Assembly: GCA_900128565.1 (NCBI GenBank)
Contig: LT635979.1
Coordinates: forward strand, 1-27,675
Reading direction: 5' to 3'
Length of the DNA stretch: 27,675 nt
Origin: Stramenopiles sp. TOSAG23-6
Lineage: Eukaryota; Sar
Positions 9,082 through 18,037 of this stretch are shown one piece after another. Position numbers and translations under genes: made by a program. The notes beneath the pieces are model-generated. The model ran no database searches, was not told where the DNA came from, and saw only the letters and a list, made by a program, of their open reading frames with translations. Position 1 is the first letter of the stretch. Each line of letters begins with the position of its first letter.

Positions 9082-10473
9082 ATGAATTCACCAGAACCAA
9101 AGAAGCATAAAAAAACACACCATACCATGCGAAGTTGGGTAATGTATAAAGCGGAATGCGAATTTCCAATCCAGAATTTGCCATATGGAGTATTTCAGCG
9201 AAGCACTGATAGTTGCGGTAAAATAGGTATTGCTATTGGTGACTTAATTCTTGATCTTGGAGTACTCTCCAGGGTCGGTAAGTTCGCTTCTGCTCCAGTA
9301 GGAACGGAAAGTGCTCTTCAAGAATCAACGTTAAATACGTTTATGTCGCTTGGTAGACCATCGTGGTCATATGTTCGTCAAAAAGTCACAGAATTGTTAT
9401 CATCTGAGTGCGCGGAATTGCAGGGCGATCAGGCATTGCGTAGTGAAGCTTTTGTTGCCCAAAGCGAGGTCAAGATGTTGTTACCAACAAGAATTGGCGA
9501 TTACACCGATTTCTACTCTTCAAAGGAACATGCCAGTAATGTTGGTACAATGTTTCGAGGTAAAGAAAATGCACTTCAACCTAATTGGACTCGTATGCCT
9601 ATCGGATACCATGGACGATCTTCTTCTGTTGTTGTATCTGGCACTCCTTTCCGTCGTCCCTGTGGTCAGTTACAAAAGGATGCTAAGGATAATAAACAGG
9701 GCTCCCGGTATGGTCCTTGTAGGCTAATGGATTTCGAATTAGAAATTGGTTGCTTTGTGGGTAAAGGAAACGAACTCGGCGTGCCTATCAATATTAATGA
9801 TGCCCTCGAAGAAAATATATTTGGACTTGTCTTGATGAATGATTGGAGTGCTCGTGACATACAAAAGTTTGAGTATGTTCCATTGGGTCCTTTTTTGGGA
9901 AAAAATTGTATGACTACTATATCGCCATGGATTGTTACTATGGATGCTTTGAAACCATTCCGCGAGGAAACGTCCGTTGGACTGTCCGGTCAAATTCCCA
10001 AGCCTCATAAGTATCTTCGATCAACCGACTACAGAAGTTACAATATTGATCTTCATGTTGCTATCTCCAGAAAGGAGTGGTCAAACCCTCACCGTATTAC
10101 AACATCAAATTTTAAGTCTATGTATTGGACAGTTGAGCAGCAATTGGTACATCACAGTAGTTCTGGCTGTAATATGCAACCAGGAGATCTTTTTGGTTCT
10201 GGAACAATCTCGACAACAATGGATGACGGTGAAGGTGCTGAAGTACCACCTGGTTTAGGTTCTATGTTGGAAATGTGCTGGAAAGGGAAGCGCGAAATAA
10301 CAGGATTCCCCGATGGTTCTGTACGTAAATTTCTCAAAGACGGTGATGAAGTAATAATGACAGGTGCATGTAACGGCGATGGATTTCGTGTTGGATTTGG
10401 ACAATGTTCTGGCGTTGTCCTCCCAGCATTACCACAACTCAAGGAGTTGGGTGAAGATGGTTATGTTTGTTGA
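9082..10473 (+). CDS. FAH: Fumarylacetoacetase
   Basis: This 463 aa protein starts at ATG 9082 (MNSPEPKKHKK); ATG 9127 (MRSWVMYK) is an alternative start nearer the usual family N-terminus. It hydrolyses fumarylacetoacetate to fumarate and acetoacetate, the last step of tyrosine catabolism. Full collinearity with the family is visible: FPIQNLPYGVF, IGDYTDFYSSKEHASNVG (metal-binding Asp and catalytic His), MFRGKENALQPNW, PIGYHGRSSSVVVSGTP, FELEIGCFVG (the two metal-binding Glu), LMNDWSARDIQKFEYVPLG (metal-binding Asp), GDEVIMTGACNGDGFRVGFG. It is uninterrupted by introns and normal in length. The 3' flank has an AATAAA word at about 10549 that may serve polyadenylation. Confidence 0.97.
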   Translation: MNSPEPKKHKKTHHTMRSWVMYKAECEFPIQNLPYGVFQRSTDSCGKIGIAIGDLILDLGVLSRVGKFASAPVGTESALQESTLNTFMSLGRPSWSYVRQKVTELLSSECAELQGDQALRSEAFVAQSEVKMLLPTRIGDYTDFYSSKEHASNVGTMFRGKENALQPNWTRMPIGYHGRSSSVVVSGTPFRRPCGQLQKDAKDNKQGSRYGPCRLMDFELEIGCFVGKGNELGVPININDALEENIFGLVLMNDWSARDIQKFEYVPLGPFLGKNCMTTISPWIVTMDALKPFREETSVGLSGQIPKPHKYLRSTDYRSYNIDLHVAISRKEWSNPHRITTSNFKSMYWTVEQQLVHHSSSGCNMQPGDLFGSGTISTTMDDGEGAEVPPGLGSMLEMCWKGKREITGFPDGSVRKFLKDGDEVIMTGACNGDGFRVGFGQCSGVVLPALPQLKELGEDGYVC

Positions 10474-10639
10474 AATTTCTAAATTGAAGGGTAGAAACAT
10501 TTGAGTAAGTATAGCCCATGGTTATTATTTTTTGATTCTTGTATTGACAAATAAAATTTTCAGTTTTCGTTTAAAAAAAGATTTTGATCCTTTTACTAAC
10601 AAATAAAAAGTTCAGTTTTAAAAATGCGATTTATAAGAT

Positions 10640-13600
10640 TTACGTAAAAGCATTTGCTATGCTTGTAAGTAGTACATCAAGTTTCTCTACTAATGGCCTT
10701 TCATCATCGTAGTTTGCAAGTGCGACTCGTGCTATTGCTTCAAGGAAGTCAAGGAAAGAAAGCTCTCGATGTCTATTTGAGATTAAATGGTTTACTACGT
10801 ATGGGGTACTCGCAAGAAATGCCCACCTTGTCCGAAATTGATCAATCTCAATATTACATTTTTTGAGGACTCGTCGAAACGACTGGTAATTTATCGTACT
10901 TAATCTATTGGTGGAACTCTTGAAGTATCCACCACAAAATATGAAACATTTGCGACACGAGGATAAATATTTTTTGAAACAATCATCAATCGATGGGTGG
11001 TATAAATATTCAATACGGAATTTATCTGGCGACATCCGACGAGAGAAAGGCATAATATGTCTTTCGATTAACATTTGAACTGCCTCCATTCTACTAATCG
11101 AAGAATCACTTTTCTTCCAAAATTTTCGCAATGCAAGTCGAACAACACTATGCAGAAATAGTGGTCGACATAACAACTTTGAGAAATTATTTTTTGCTTC
11201 TGCCTTTGAAAATTGTCCTTGGGTTGTAACAGTACTTTGAACAAAACAAATTGCACAGTCATTTTGAGATAGATTTTTATCCAATATATGAATATCTTCA
11301 CAAAAATCTGCAAAATCAGATGGCCCAACAAAGTACATTTGCTTGCCTCGACGTTTGAGATCTTCCACTGCACGCACCAAAAAGACATCTAGTAAAAGAG
11401 GATAGTATTTTTGTATAAATAGTTTAAGACAAGATATTTCGCGTTGGATACTGTTCTTATCATCCTCTTCGTTATTGAGAAGCTTTTGTATTCCACTCTG
11501 TTTCCAATCTGTTAGAAAAATTCGATTATAAAGCTTTTTATTGTTGACATAATCTCGGGCATCATTTTCTGTTTTTCGACGTCCAAATATACTTGAGGAA
11601 GACACATCCCATTCTACACAATCTCTAACCTCAGGCATTTGATGACTCAAAATTACTTTAATTGCAGCCTTTTTTCGTTCATCTGCCTCAAAATCATTCT
11701 TTGAATTAAGCTGTTTTGCCCCAAGTCTTGGTTTTGATGCCTCAAGTATCATTTCGTCAATATCAGTCACCAAAATTGCAAATAATGCAGCATCCATTGA
11801 AATTTTTGCAGCTTGCTTTGCTGCACGCTTTCGAAAAAGACGTTTCCTAGAATTTCGACCACGTACAATTGTTTGTAAAACAACTGTCGCCCATGTTCTA
11901 ATATGAGTTCTGACATTATCTGAAACTTCAGCTGCAGTCAATGCCCCAGTGGAAAGTAATTTTGCATTTGACATTGCTTTATTTGCAGCTAATGCGGCCA
12001 CAAGTGCAGACAATTTTGCAGAGACGCTCTGTGCGGTCCTTGCTGCATACATTGACGCAAAAGCAGCACCAACTGAAGCATAACAACAGGCAACACTTTG
12101 CTCAAGTTCCGTCACACGATCCCGATGCCACACAAGAGCATCCCACATCATTCCCCTGGATAAATATGAGTATGCCTCACTATAACTAGGATTCCACTTT
12201 GAGCCTTTAGTTTTTATATTTGCATTTAAAAGACTAATATTTTTTCTTGTACTACTTTTGTGAGTTTTGCGTTTTTTGCTCTCTTCACGTTTTGATTCTA
12301 GAAGAACTTCAGCAATTTCTTTCGGATCAGTACCACTTCTAATCATAGCTCTTTCTAAAATAGCTGTCTCATATTCTATAAGTTCTTTGTCAACAAACGC
12401 ATCCTCCACGAGTTTTGTTTTTCTATTGCTTACTAAGGGGAAGCGTTCAGACTTTGATGATCCAAATGCGACTGTATTCGGAATTCTCGATGTAGTTGTA
12501 CTCTTTCGACTAGTTGTTTTCACACGAGCAAACTTTGTTTTCGGGCTATTGTAGTTGTCTTTCAAATTTCTATCTGAGGTTAAACCGGCTCTAGTTTTCC
12601 ATTTTTTCAGTTTCTGTGTAGGTGTATTTGATACAAGAATATTATTTGCTCTATGTATTTTCTTTTTTGTGAAAGATATTTTTTCTTTCATTCTCTCTTG
12701 TTGAATGTCAAGTTTTTTTTTCGTGAAAGATAATTTTTCTTTCATTTTCTCATGTTCAATTTCAAGTTTCTTGATTTTATTTTTTATCCTAAGTTCTTCT
12801 GGTGTGAAAGCTGTTGTTGAAACATTCAAACTTTGATGAACGTTTTCAGAAATGCCTTTTCTTTTACTATTTCGATCTGTTTGTATACGGTTTTTATATT
12901 TCTTACTACTACTTGACACACCACTAATGTAATGATCAACATCTAGACCTAACGCACTGAATGTAGTTTTGTGTTTTTCATATTCTAAATCCTTTCTAGA
13001 TCGATTCTTTATTTCTTCTAATGATCGTTCAGTATGATTATGAAGTGTATCTGAATATGGTACTTGTGGCCAATAACCAGAATTTGGCGATACATTGTAA
13101 TTTCTGAATGAAGTAGTAGAACTATCTGGTGCAACTATTTTGGAGTTATTTTTGTTTTTAATATATACTGCGTGGGCTAAATCTAAAGTTGCAAAGAAAC
13201 GTCTTGTGTCAATTAATCCGATATCTTGTGTATCCATTTCAAAAGCAACTTCTGCAATATTAGCTGGAGTAATGCCGAACTCTAAGCGCAGAATAGAATC
13301 CATAAATATGGATGTAGGAAGTAAAGAAGTATCAGTTGGTCTATTTCTATTTGAATGTATCTCGTGATTTTGTAAGTCTCTTTTATACCGAGTTTGATCA
13401 AGTTCTATAACAGACTTCATTTTTTTTAATCGTCTATCAAATATAGTTTTCGGTCTTTCTACAATCTCATGTAGGCTCTCTCCGATTCTTTTGGCTAATT
13501 CATGTTCTTCAATACGTTGGTGATGTATCTTTTCAATTTCATCTGAGCCTCCATGGACGGTAACTTGAAGACGCTCTGAAACACTAGGCATGGATTCAAC

Positions 13601-13714
13601 TATATTATTTATATTATTTGGTACCCGGTCTACATTTTTGGAATACACTCTACTATGTTGTATCCGTGTACTATTTCTAGTAGGCGATTTCCCTGATACC
13701 GGAAAGGTCATCAT
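10640..13714 (-). CDS. Large IQ-motif, coiled-coil protein of unknown function, 1024 aa
   Basis: One open frame starts at ATG 13714 (a second ATG follows directly). I do not recognise the family. Near residues 157-177 lies FEMDTQDIGLIDTRRFFATL, which resembles one degenerate EF-hand loop. Residues about 310-350 form a Lys-rich coiled coil with an 18-residue tandem repeat (MKEKLSFTKKK, then MKEKISFTKKK). Residues about 530-600 are Ala-rich helix (YASVGAAFASMYAARTAQS). An IQ-like motif follows at about 608-632 (VVLQTIVRGRNSRKRLFRKR), suggesting calmodulin or centrin binding. The C-terminal third (PSDFADFCEDIHILD; FLDFLEAIARVALANYDD) looks helical, like calponin/EF-hand-type cytoskeletal proteins. 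A cytoskeletal or ciliary role is inference only. Confidence 0.72.
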   Translation of the reverse strand: MMTFPVSGKSPTRNSTRIQHSRVYSKNVDRVPNNINNIVESMPSVSERLQVTVHGGSDEIEKIHHQRIEEHELAKRIGESLHEIVERPKTIFDRRLKKMKSVIELDQTRYKRDLQNHEIHSNRNRPTDTSLLPTSIFMDSILRLEFGITPANIAEVAFEMDTQDIGLIDTRRFFATLDLAHAVYIKNKNNSKIVAPDSSTTSFRNYNVSPNSGYWPQVPYSDTLHNHTERSLEEIKNRSRKDLEYEKHKTTFSALGLDVDHYISGVSSSSKKYKNRIQTDRNSKRKGISENVHQSLNVSTTAFTPEELRIKNKIKKLEIEHEKMKEKLSFTKKKLDIQQERMKEKISFTKKKIHRANNILVSNTPTQKLKKWKTRAGLTSDRNLKDNYNSPKTKFARVKTTSRKSTTTSRIPNTVAFGSSKSERFPLVSNRKTKLVEDAFVDKELIEYETAILERAMIRSGTDPKEIAEVLLESKREESKKRKTHKSSTRKNISLLNANIKTKGSKWNPSYSEAYSYLSRGMMWDALVWHRDRVTELEQSVACCYASVGAAFASMYAARTAQSVSAKLSALVAALAANKAMSNAKLLSTGALTAAEVSDNVRTHIRTWATVVLQTIVRGRNSRKRLFRKRAAKQAAKISMDAALFAILVTDIDEMILEASKPRLGAKQLNSKNDFEADERKKAAIKVILSHQMPEVRDCVEWDVSSSSIFGRRKTENDARDYVNNKKLYNRIFLTDWKQSGIQKLLNNEEDDKNSIQREISCLKLFIQKYYPLLLDVFLVRAVEDLKRRGKQMYFVGPSDFADFCEDIHILDKNLSQNDCAICFVQSTVTTQGQFSKAEAKNNFSKLLCRPLFLHSVVRLALRKFWKKSDSSISRMEAVQMLIERHIMPFSRRMSPDKFRIEYLYHPSIDDCFKKYLSSCRKCFIFCGGYFKSSTNRLSTINYQSFRRVLKKCNIEIDQFRTRWAFLASTPYVVNHLISNRHRELSFLDFLEAIARVALANYDDERPLVEKLDVLLTSIANAFT
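12669..12772 (-). repeat. 54 bp tandem duplication inside the IQ-motif gene
   Basis: Two units begin at 12669 and 12723 on the plus strand, both starting GTGAAAGATA. They encode the duplicated 18-residue coiled-coil segment and differ at several bases, so the duplication is not recent. Confidence 0.7.
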
Positions 13715-13984
13715 ATATACTCAAACTTTACTTCAATATTCTAAAAGTAAAGAAAGATGTCAAAAAAAAAGGAAAGAAATCGAAATGTAACTGTCAAATT
13801 CCAGGCCGTATTAAAGGTACCGGGTTCCGGTTCGATCTGAACAAGAAAGATGACAGTATTCAATGGTAGTATTTCACCAGTACTTCTAGAAATTCAGAAT
13901 AACAATCAAATCTAAACATTGTGTGCATTATCTTTATTTATTTGAATTGGTTCGTGACTACCCAGTGTCGCTTCTATTCAAAAC

Positions 13985-15391
13985 ATGTCGTATCAAAGGA
14001 TTGAAGATGTGGATTTTCATGGACATGCTCATAGTGGTGCTGACCATGGGCATAGTCATAGTCACAACGACAGTCACAGTGGTAATGACAACGGTCATTT
14101 CGAGCATCATAGTGATCACGGACACAGTCATCAAAGTGATCATGGACACAGTCATCAAAGTGATCACGGGAATAGCCATCAAAAAGATCACGGTCATAGT
14201 CATCAAAGTGATCACGGGCACAGTCATCAAAGCGATCACGGACACAGTCACCACAGTGATCACGGACACAGTCATGGCTCACATGATTTAGACCATGATA
14301 GAGAAGCGTATTTGGTCGCTAGACGAAAACTGTTATGTGCCGGTGGCTTCTGTTTTGTTTTCATGATTGTAGAAGTTATTGGAGGTTATATCGCGGGATC
14401 CTTGGCAATAATGACTGATGCTGCGCACTTACTCAGTGATGTTGCTGGATTTGCTATTTCTTTATTTGGGCTATATGTAGCACAAAAACCGACAAACTTA
14501 GAGTATACTTATGGTTACCAGAGAGCTGAAGTCATTGGTGCAATTCTTAGTGTTTTGATGTTATGGTTTCTGACTGGTATTTTAGTGTATGAAGCGATTA
14601 ATCGGCTAATACATCCGAGTCCTGTTGATGGTAAAATTATGTTTATAGTCGCAACTTTGGGTTTGTTTGTTAATGTCATTATGGGATTAATTTTAGCATA
14701 TTCAGGTCATGGTCATTCTCACGGCGAACTTCCTGGTTCTTCACACGGTCACTCACATGGCATTATTGCAAAAGAGACAGAGACTGAGAGTATCGCTGTT
14801 CGATCAGCTCTTATTCATGTTGTTGGAGATTTGGTACAAAATGCTGGAGTTATGTGTGCGGCAGGTTTAATTTGGTATAATCCAAAATGGACTGTTGCGG
14901 ATCCTCTCTGTACATTCGTATTTGCTACTTTAGTGCTTGCCACAACACCGGGAATTCTCAGGCAAGGTTTTAATATTCTTCTCAGTGCTGCTCCAGTGGG
15001 AATGTCGGGTCAAATTTATTCAGATCTAAGTGAAGTTCCTTGTATTGTTGATGCTCATGATTTACACATCTGGCCGTTAAATTCTTCTGGAAAACTTTCA
15101 TTAACAGTTCATGTCGTTGCGACCGACAAAGAAAAAGCTCTAGATGCCGCTCAATCTATTGCTAAAAAATACGAAATACGCCACACAACGATTCAAGTAG
15201 AAGGTGCAAATTCTATGGAAGTCGAAAATTGTGCAACTATAAATATGCATCATCATAATGAACTTGGATCATTTTTCAAAACAAGGAAGGATTCGGACTC
15301 TGATCATTATTTTCAAACGGCTCATGTTGATACCAAAATAAATATGAACCATCCCGAAACAAATCATTATGGAAGTACAAGTATTGGATAA
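13985..15391 (+). CDS. Zinc transporter, cation diffusion facilitator (ZnT-type)
   Basis: The 468 aa protein starts at ATG 13985. The His-rich cytosolic N-terminus (residues 12-106) includes seven SDHGHSHQ-like octads. Six membrane segments follow: about 114-137, 139-165, 181-204, 216-241, 272-294 and 300-325. The two zinc-site motifs of vertebrate-type ZnTs are intact: H148-xxx-D152 in TM2 (TDAAHLLSDV) and H278-xxx-D282 in TM5 (IHVVGDLVQNAGV). A second His-rich loop (SGHGHSHG, SHGHSHG) sits between TM4 and TM5. A C-terminal cytosolic domain has VDAHDLHIWPL. The HxxxD pair at both sites points to Zn2+/H+ exchange out of the cytosol into an organelle or out of the cell. Both other reading frames of the octad repeat stay open as artefacts. 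Confidence 0.95.
   Translation: MSYQRIEDVDFHGHAHSGADHGHSHSHNDSHSGNDNGHFEHHSDHGHSHQSDHGHSHQSDHGNSHQKDHGHSHQSDHGHSHQSDHGHSHHSDHGHSHGSHDLDHDREAYLVARRKLLCAGGFCFVFMIVEVIGGYIAGSLAIMTDAAHLLSDVAGFAISLFGLYVAQKPTNLEYTYGYQRAEVIGAILSVLMLWFLTGILVYEAINRLIHPSPVDGKIMFIVATLGLFVNVIMGLILAYSGHGHSHGELPGSSHGHSHGIIAKETETESIAVRSALIHVVGDLVQNAGVMCAAGLIWYNPKWTVADPLCTFVFATLVLATTPGILRQGFNILLSAAPVGMSGQIYSDLSEVPCIVDAHDLHIWPLNSSGKLSLTVHVVATDKEKALDAAQSIAKKYEIRHTTIQVEGANSMEVENCATINMHHHNELGSFFKTRKDSDSDHYFQTAHVDTKINMNHPETNHYGSTSIG
14111..14278 (+). repeat. 24 bp tandem repeat x7 (His-rich octads) in ZnT gene
   Basis: Seven in-frame 24 bp units, consensus AGTGATCACGGACACAGTCA plus TCAA, encode residues 43-98. Units differ at a few positions (one starts Lys, one has Asn for His). 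The array is expected to vary in length between strains. Confidence 0.95.
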
Positions 15392-15546
15392 TTGATGAAG
15401 ATGAAAATTACATCACAGGTATTTTGGATTCAAAAAGTAAAAATATTTGTATTTTTTATGACATTTTATATCTACTATTTTTTTTCTTTTCATTGCAATA
15501 TGAAAAGAATCACCAATTTTGTTTTTGAAAGAAAATATCTAGAGTA

Positions 15547-16392
15547 TTACCGCTTTCCCTTTGCACCACCCTTTCTCCCTATATACACTGGTCGACCTGA
15601 AGATTCTGCTATAGCAAAATTTGGATCAATAACATCTCCTTCCTTGATCAAAACTTTTCTGTAAAACTGTGAACATTGATATCCTACTCTATGAGGTATA
15701 TGACTTGAAAATAAGCCCCATTTATCTCCACCACCATACTTTGTTAGAACTTTTAAAAATAATTCTTTTTCAGAATTTGACCAGGAATGATCCGAATCCA
15801 TCCAATGCGCTTCGCCTGGTGCACAATGACGATAAAAATATTGGTTTGGATTCTTAAATAACATACCTTTTGCAGACTCTTTTGCACTAAGTTTTCCTTT
15901 TACACCTTTACCCCAAGTGAATTTTCCACCGCCACCAGCAGCCCAGGCTTCCGCAGCACTATCAGCAATACCAAGCTTCTTACACACCTCTTCATTAACC
16001 CATCCTCGGTAATGACCTTCAACTTCTATTCTACTTTTGGGTTGTACTCGTCCTGCCTTTATTTCGCGCTCCCAATAGTCCTTGGCACTTATAGTACCCA
16101 GTCCAAATTCCTCGTTCGAAACTGCAGCTATTGTCGTATCTGTTTTTTCCTTCATTGATGTGCTTTTCCTTCGCGATGACCTCCGTAAAGGTCCCGTGTG
16201 AGGTACCGGCGGATTTCTCTTGCGCTTCGTTCGGTTAGACTGTTTTGCATTATTTTCACCTTTTGGGTCTTTGAGAGAAGAAAGTAATTCACGTCTCGCG
16301 ATGTGTAAATCAAGTTGCTTTAGCACAGAGTTATTTCTTCGAATGTTTGCTTCTCTCTGCAACTCATATTCACTCTTTTCTGGGACTGGCAT
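15547..16392 (-). CDS. SANT/Myb-like domain protein
   Basis: The 281 aa protein starts at ATG 16392. The N-terminal half is basic (TKRKRNPPVP, RRSSRRKST), with a probable nuclear signal. The middle has an unusual conserved-looking stretch, KDYWEREIKAGRVQ, then GHYRGWVNEEVCKKLG and GGGGKFTWGKG. Residues about 202-248 form one SANT/Myb-type helix-turn-helix (HSWSNSEKELFLKVL, GGDKWGLFSSHIPHRVGYQC) with the spaced tryptophans W204 and W225. It ends in a basic GRKGGAKGKR tail. A single SANT domain suggests binding to histone tails or DNA in a chromatin or transcription factor role. The family is not identified further. It converges on the ZnT gene with a 155 bp gap. Confidence 0.8.
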   Translation of the reverse strand: MPVPEKSEYELQREANIRRNNSVLKQLDLHIARRELLSSLKDPKGENNAKQSNRTKRKRNPPVPHTGPLRRSSRRKSTSMKEKTDTTIAAVSNEEFGLGTISAKDYWEREIKAGRVQPKSRIEVEGHYRGWVNEEVCKKLGIADSAAEAWAAGGGGKFTWGKGVKGKLSAKESAKGMLFKNPNQYFYRHCAPGEAHWMDSDHSWSNSEKELFLKVLTKYGGGDKWGLFSSHIPHRVGYQCSQFYRKVLIKEGDVIDPNFAIAESSGRPVYIGRKGGAKGKR

Positions 16393-16670
16393 ATTACGTA
16401 TGTTTAGTGTAGCGATAGAATTATCGAATTCGTCGTAATCTAATGTATATGCGTAAGAGTGTAAAAATTTGTATCCTATATTTTGACTGATTCTGACTGC
16501 TCCTCTGGATTCCGTGTCGAATCGAATGCAATCAATGATGCAGTCAGTCGATCAAGAGTTTTGACTACGTAAATATACTACGGATACTACCAGCTACAGT
16601 AGCCTACTATACAAACCATACGAGAAGGCTTTAGGGCTTTTTAGTTATTTGATTTTATAGCGTTTGCAAC

Positions 16671-17936
16671 ATGAGTACGTCTAGACCTCGCCAATGGTCT
16701 GTATCTAAAGTCCAAGAGCAGTTGCTTCATTCTGAACTACTTTCGACAGATTCTAGAAGGAAAAGGTATGGTTATATCGTCGAGGAAATTGTTGAAGTAC
16801 TCAAAAATTGGGATAATAGGTTTTCAGGTCAAAAACGTTGGCAGTCATTTCTAAATAAACGAGCCTTGCTCCATGAAATCGAGGAGAGCACGGTTGCATT
16901 GCAGTCACTATTTGAGTTCTTAGGAATAAACAAGGTTGAAGAAAATGAAGAGGTCTGTAGAAATAGCGAAAAGCAAATAACTGTTGTTGACCTTTGTTGT
17001 GGTAAAGGTTATTTTAGTATGCTTTTATCGTACCTTGCTGCGAGAATTCCCGCACTCCGTGCTAGAGTAAAGAAAATTGTCGCATTGGACAAAATGACAA
17101 AGCAGAAAGTGAATTGGTATCATATAGAGGTTGCGAATACGGAATATCTACAATACTATGAAAATAATATTGAGCAAAGTGATTTTCTTATTCATGGGAA
17201 TGGATTCAACGGAAATAGTATTTTAGTTGCTGGTTTACCAATAGAGCTCATTGATAATTGTAATATTCACAACAATAATTTTATTGATATTCTTCGGAAC
17301 CAACCAGGCCCCTTAGCTTTGATTGGTATTCATTTATGTAAAGGTTTAAGTCCATGTTGTGTAGGAACGTTTAATCGTTTAGGTGTAGAAAAAGCTCATT
17401 TTCTCTGTCTGGCACCTTGTTGTTTACCTAGACTTAACCAAAAATCAGTTGCTGTTCGACAATATGAGACGAAATTTGAAATAAAGAATCGTTTAGAATT
17501 AGAAAAACTTCGGATACTTGCCTGTAGTAAGAAACGTAACTCTTGTCTTTATTGTAGAGAAGAAGGGCATTATCTTCGTGATTGTAGTAAGTTACCGAGT
17601 GATCCAATTCAAAAGAAAGAAACAATTATAGACATATTATCAAAAATACCTTGTTTTAAATGTGGAGGTTTAGGTCATAAAAAGGGACAATGTCCTGTAT
17701 TACGCAGTGCAAGTCGACCTCCTAGACCGTTACCTATAGCTACAGAAATTAATCTTGAACCAATCCGATCATCAGAAACTCCATTTGATAGTTATTGTAA
17801 AGCACTTTTAGAAACTATTGATGTATCGCGAGAAAAGAGAGAAATTAAAGTAGTACAAATGCCAGGTAATGGAATGAATCACGACACGAAAAATTGGAAT
17901 AGTAATAGAAAATGTACATGGCTTATTAGTAATTAA
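16671..17936 (+). CDS. SAM-dependent methyltransferase with two CCHC zinc knuckles
   Basis: The 421 aa protein starts at ATG 16671. Motif I of a class I methyltransferase is clear (VVDLCCGKGYFS, residues 105-116), with an acidic motif II (VALDKM, 137-142). GIHLCKGLSPCCVG (219-232) and LCLAPCCLPRL (246-255) match the METTL25/TRM13-like group, where a Cys-rich GIHLCxxLS segment follows motif I. Two retroviral-type CCHC knuckles follow: C292-C295-H300-C305 and C328-C331-H336-C341. They suggest an RNA substrate, since CCHC knuckles commonly bind single-stranded nucleic acid. Substrate and modified base are unknown. The last codons and the stop lie in a 30 bp perfect tandem duplication. No intron is seen. 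Confidence 0.82.
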   Translation: MSTSRPRQWSVSKVQEQLLHSELLSTDSRRKRYGYIVEEIVEVLKNWDNRFSGQKRWQSFLNKRALLHEIEESTVALQSLFEFLGINKVEENEEVCRNSEKQITVVDLCCGKGYFSMLLSYLAARIPALRARVKKIVALDKMTKQKVNWYHIEVANTEYLQYYENNIEQSDFLIHGNGFNGNSILVAGLPIELIDNCNIHNNNFIDILRNQPGPLALIGIHLCKGLSPCCVGTFNRLGVEKAHFLCLAPCCLPRLNQKSVAVRQYETKFEIKNRLELEKLRILACSKKRNSCLYCREEGHYLRDCSKLPSDPIQKKETIIDILSKIPCFKCGGLGHKKGQCPVLRSASRPPRPLPIATEINLEPIRSSETPFDSYCKALLETIDVSREKREIKVVQMPGNGMNHDTKNWNSNRKCTWLISN

Positions 17937-17976
17937 CAAAAATGTACATGGCTTATTAGTAATTAACAAAAATGTA
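17911..17976 (+). repeat. 30 bp perfect tandem duplication over the methyltransferase stop codon
   Basis: The 30 bases at 17911-17940 are repeated exactly at 17941-17970, and a third partial unit starts (AATGTA). The first copy supplies the C-terminal residues (CTWLISN) and the TAA stop. The second copy is 3' UTR. The identity of the two copies suggests a very recent event or an assembly artefact. Confidence 0.95.
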
Positions 17977-18037
17977 GTACTATTTTAATGTGAAAGGCAC
18001 ACAAGCTGTTTATAAGCATTATATAATGATTTCCAAA

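Noticed and set aside
8922-9184. Minus-strand frames between PUS3 and FAH starts
   Set aside because: They overlap the FAH start and the divergent promoter region and show no protein family features.
13923-14291. Additional frames over the His-rich repeat (13923-14291 + and two on the minus strand)
   Set aside because: A 24 bp repeat keeps several frames open. Only the frame continuing into the ZnT membrane domain is supported.
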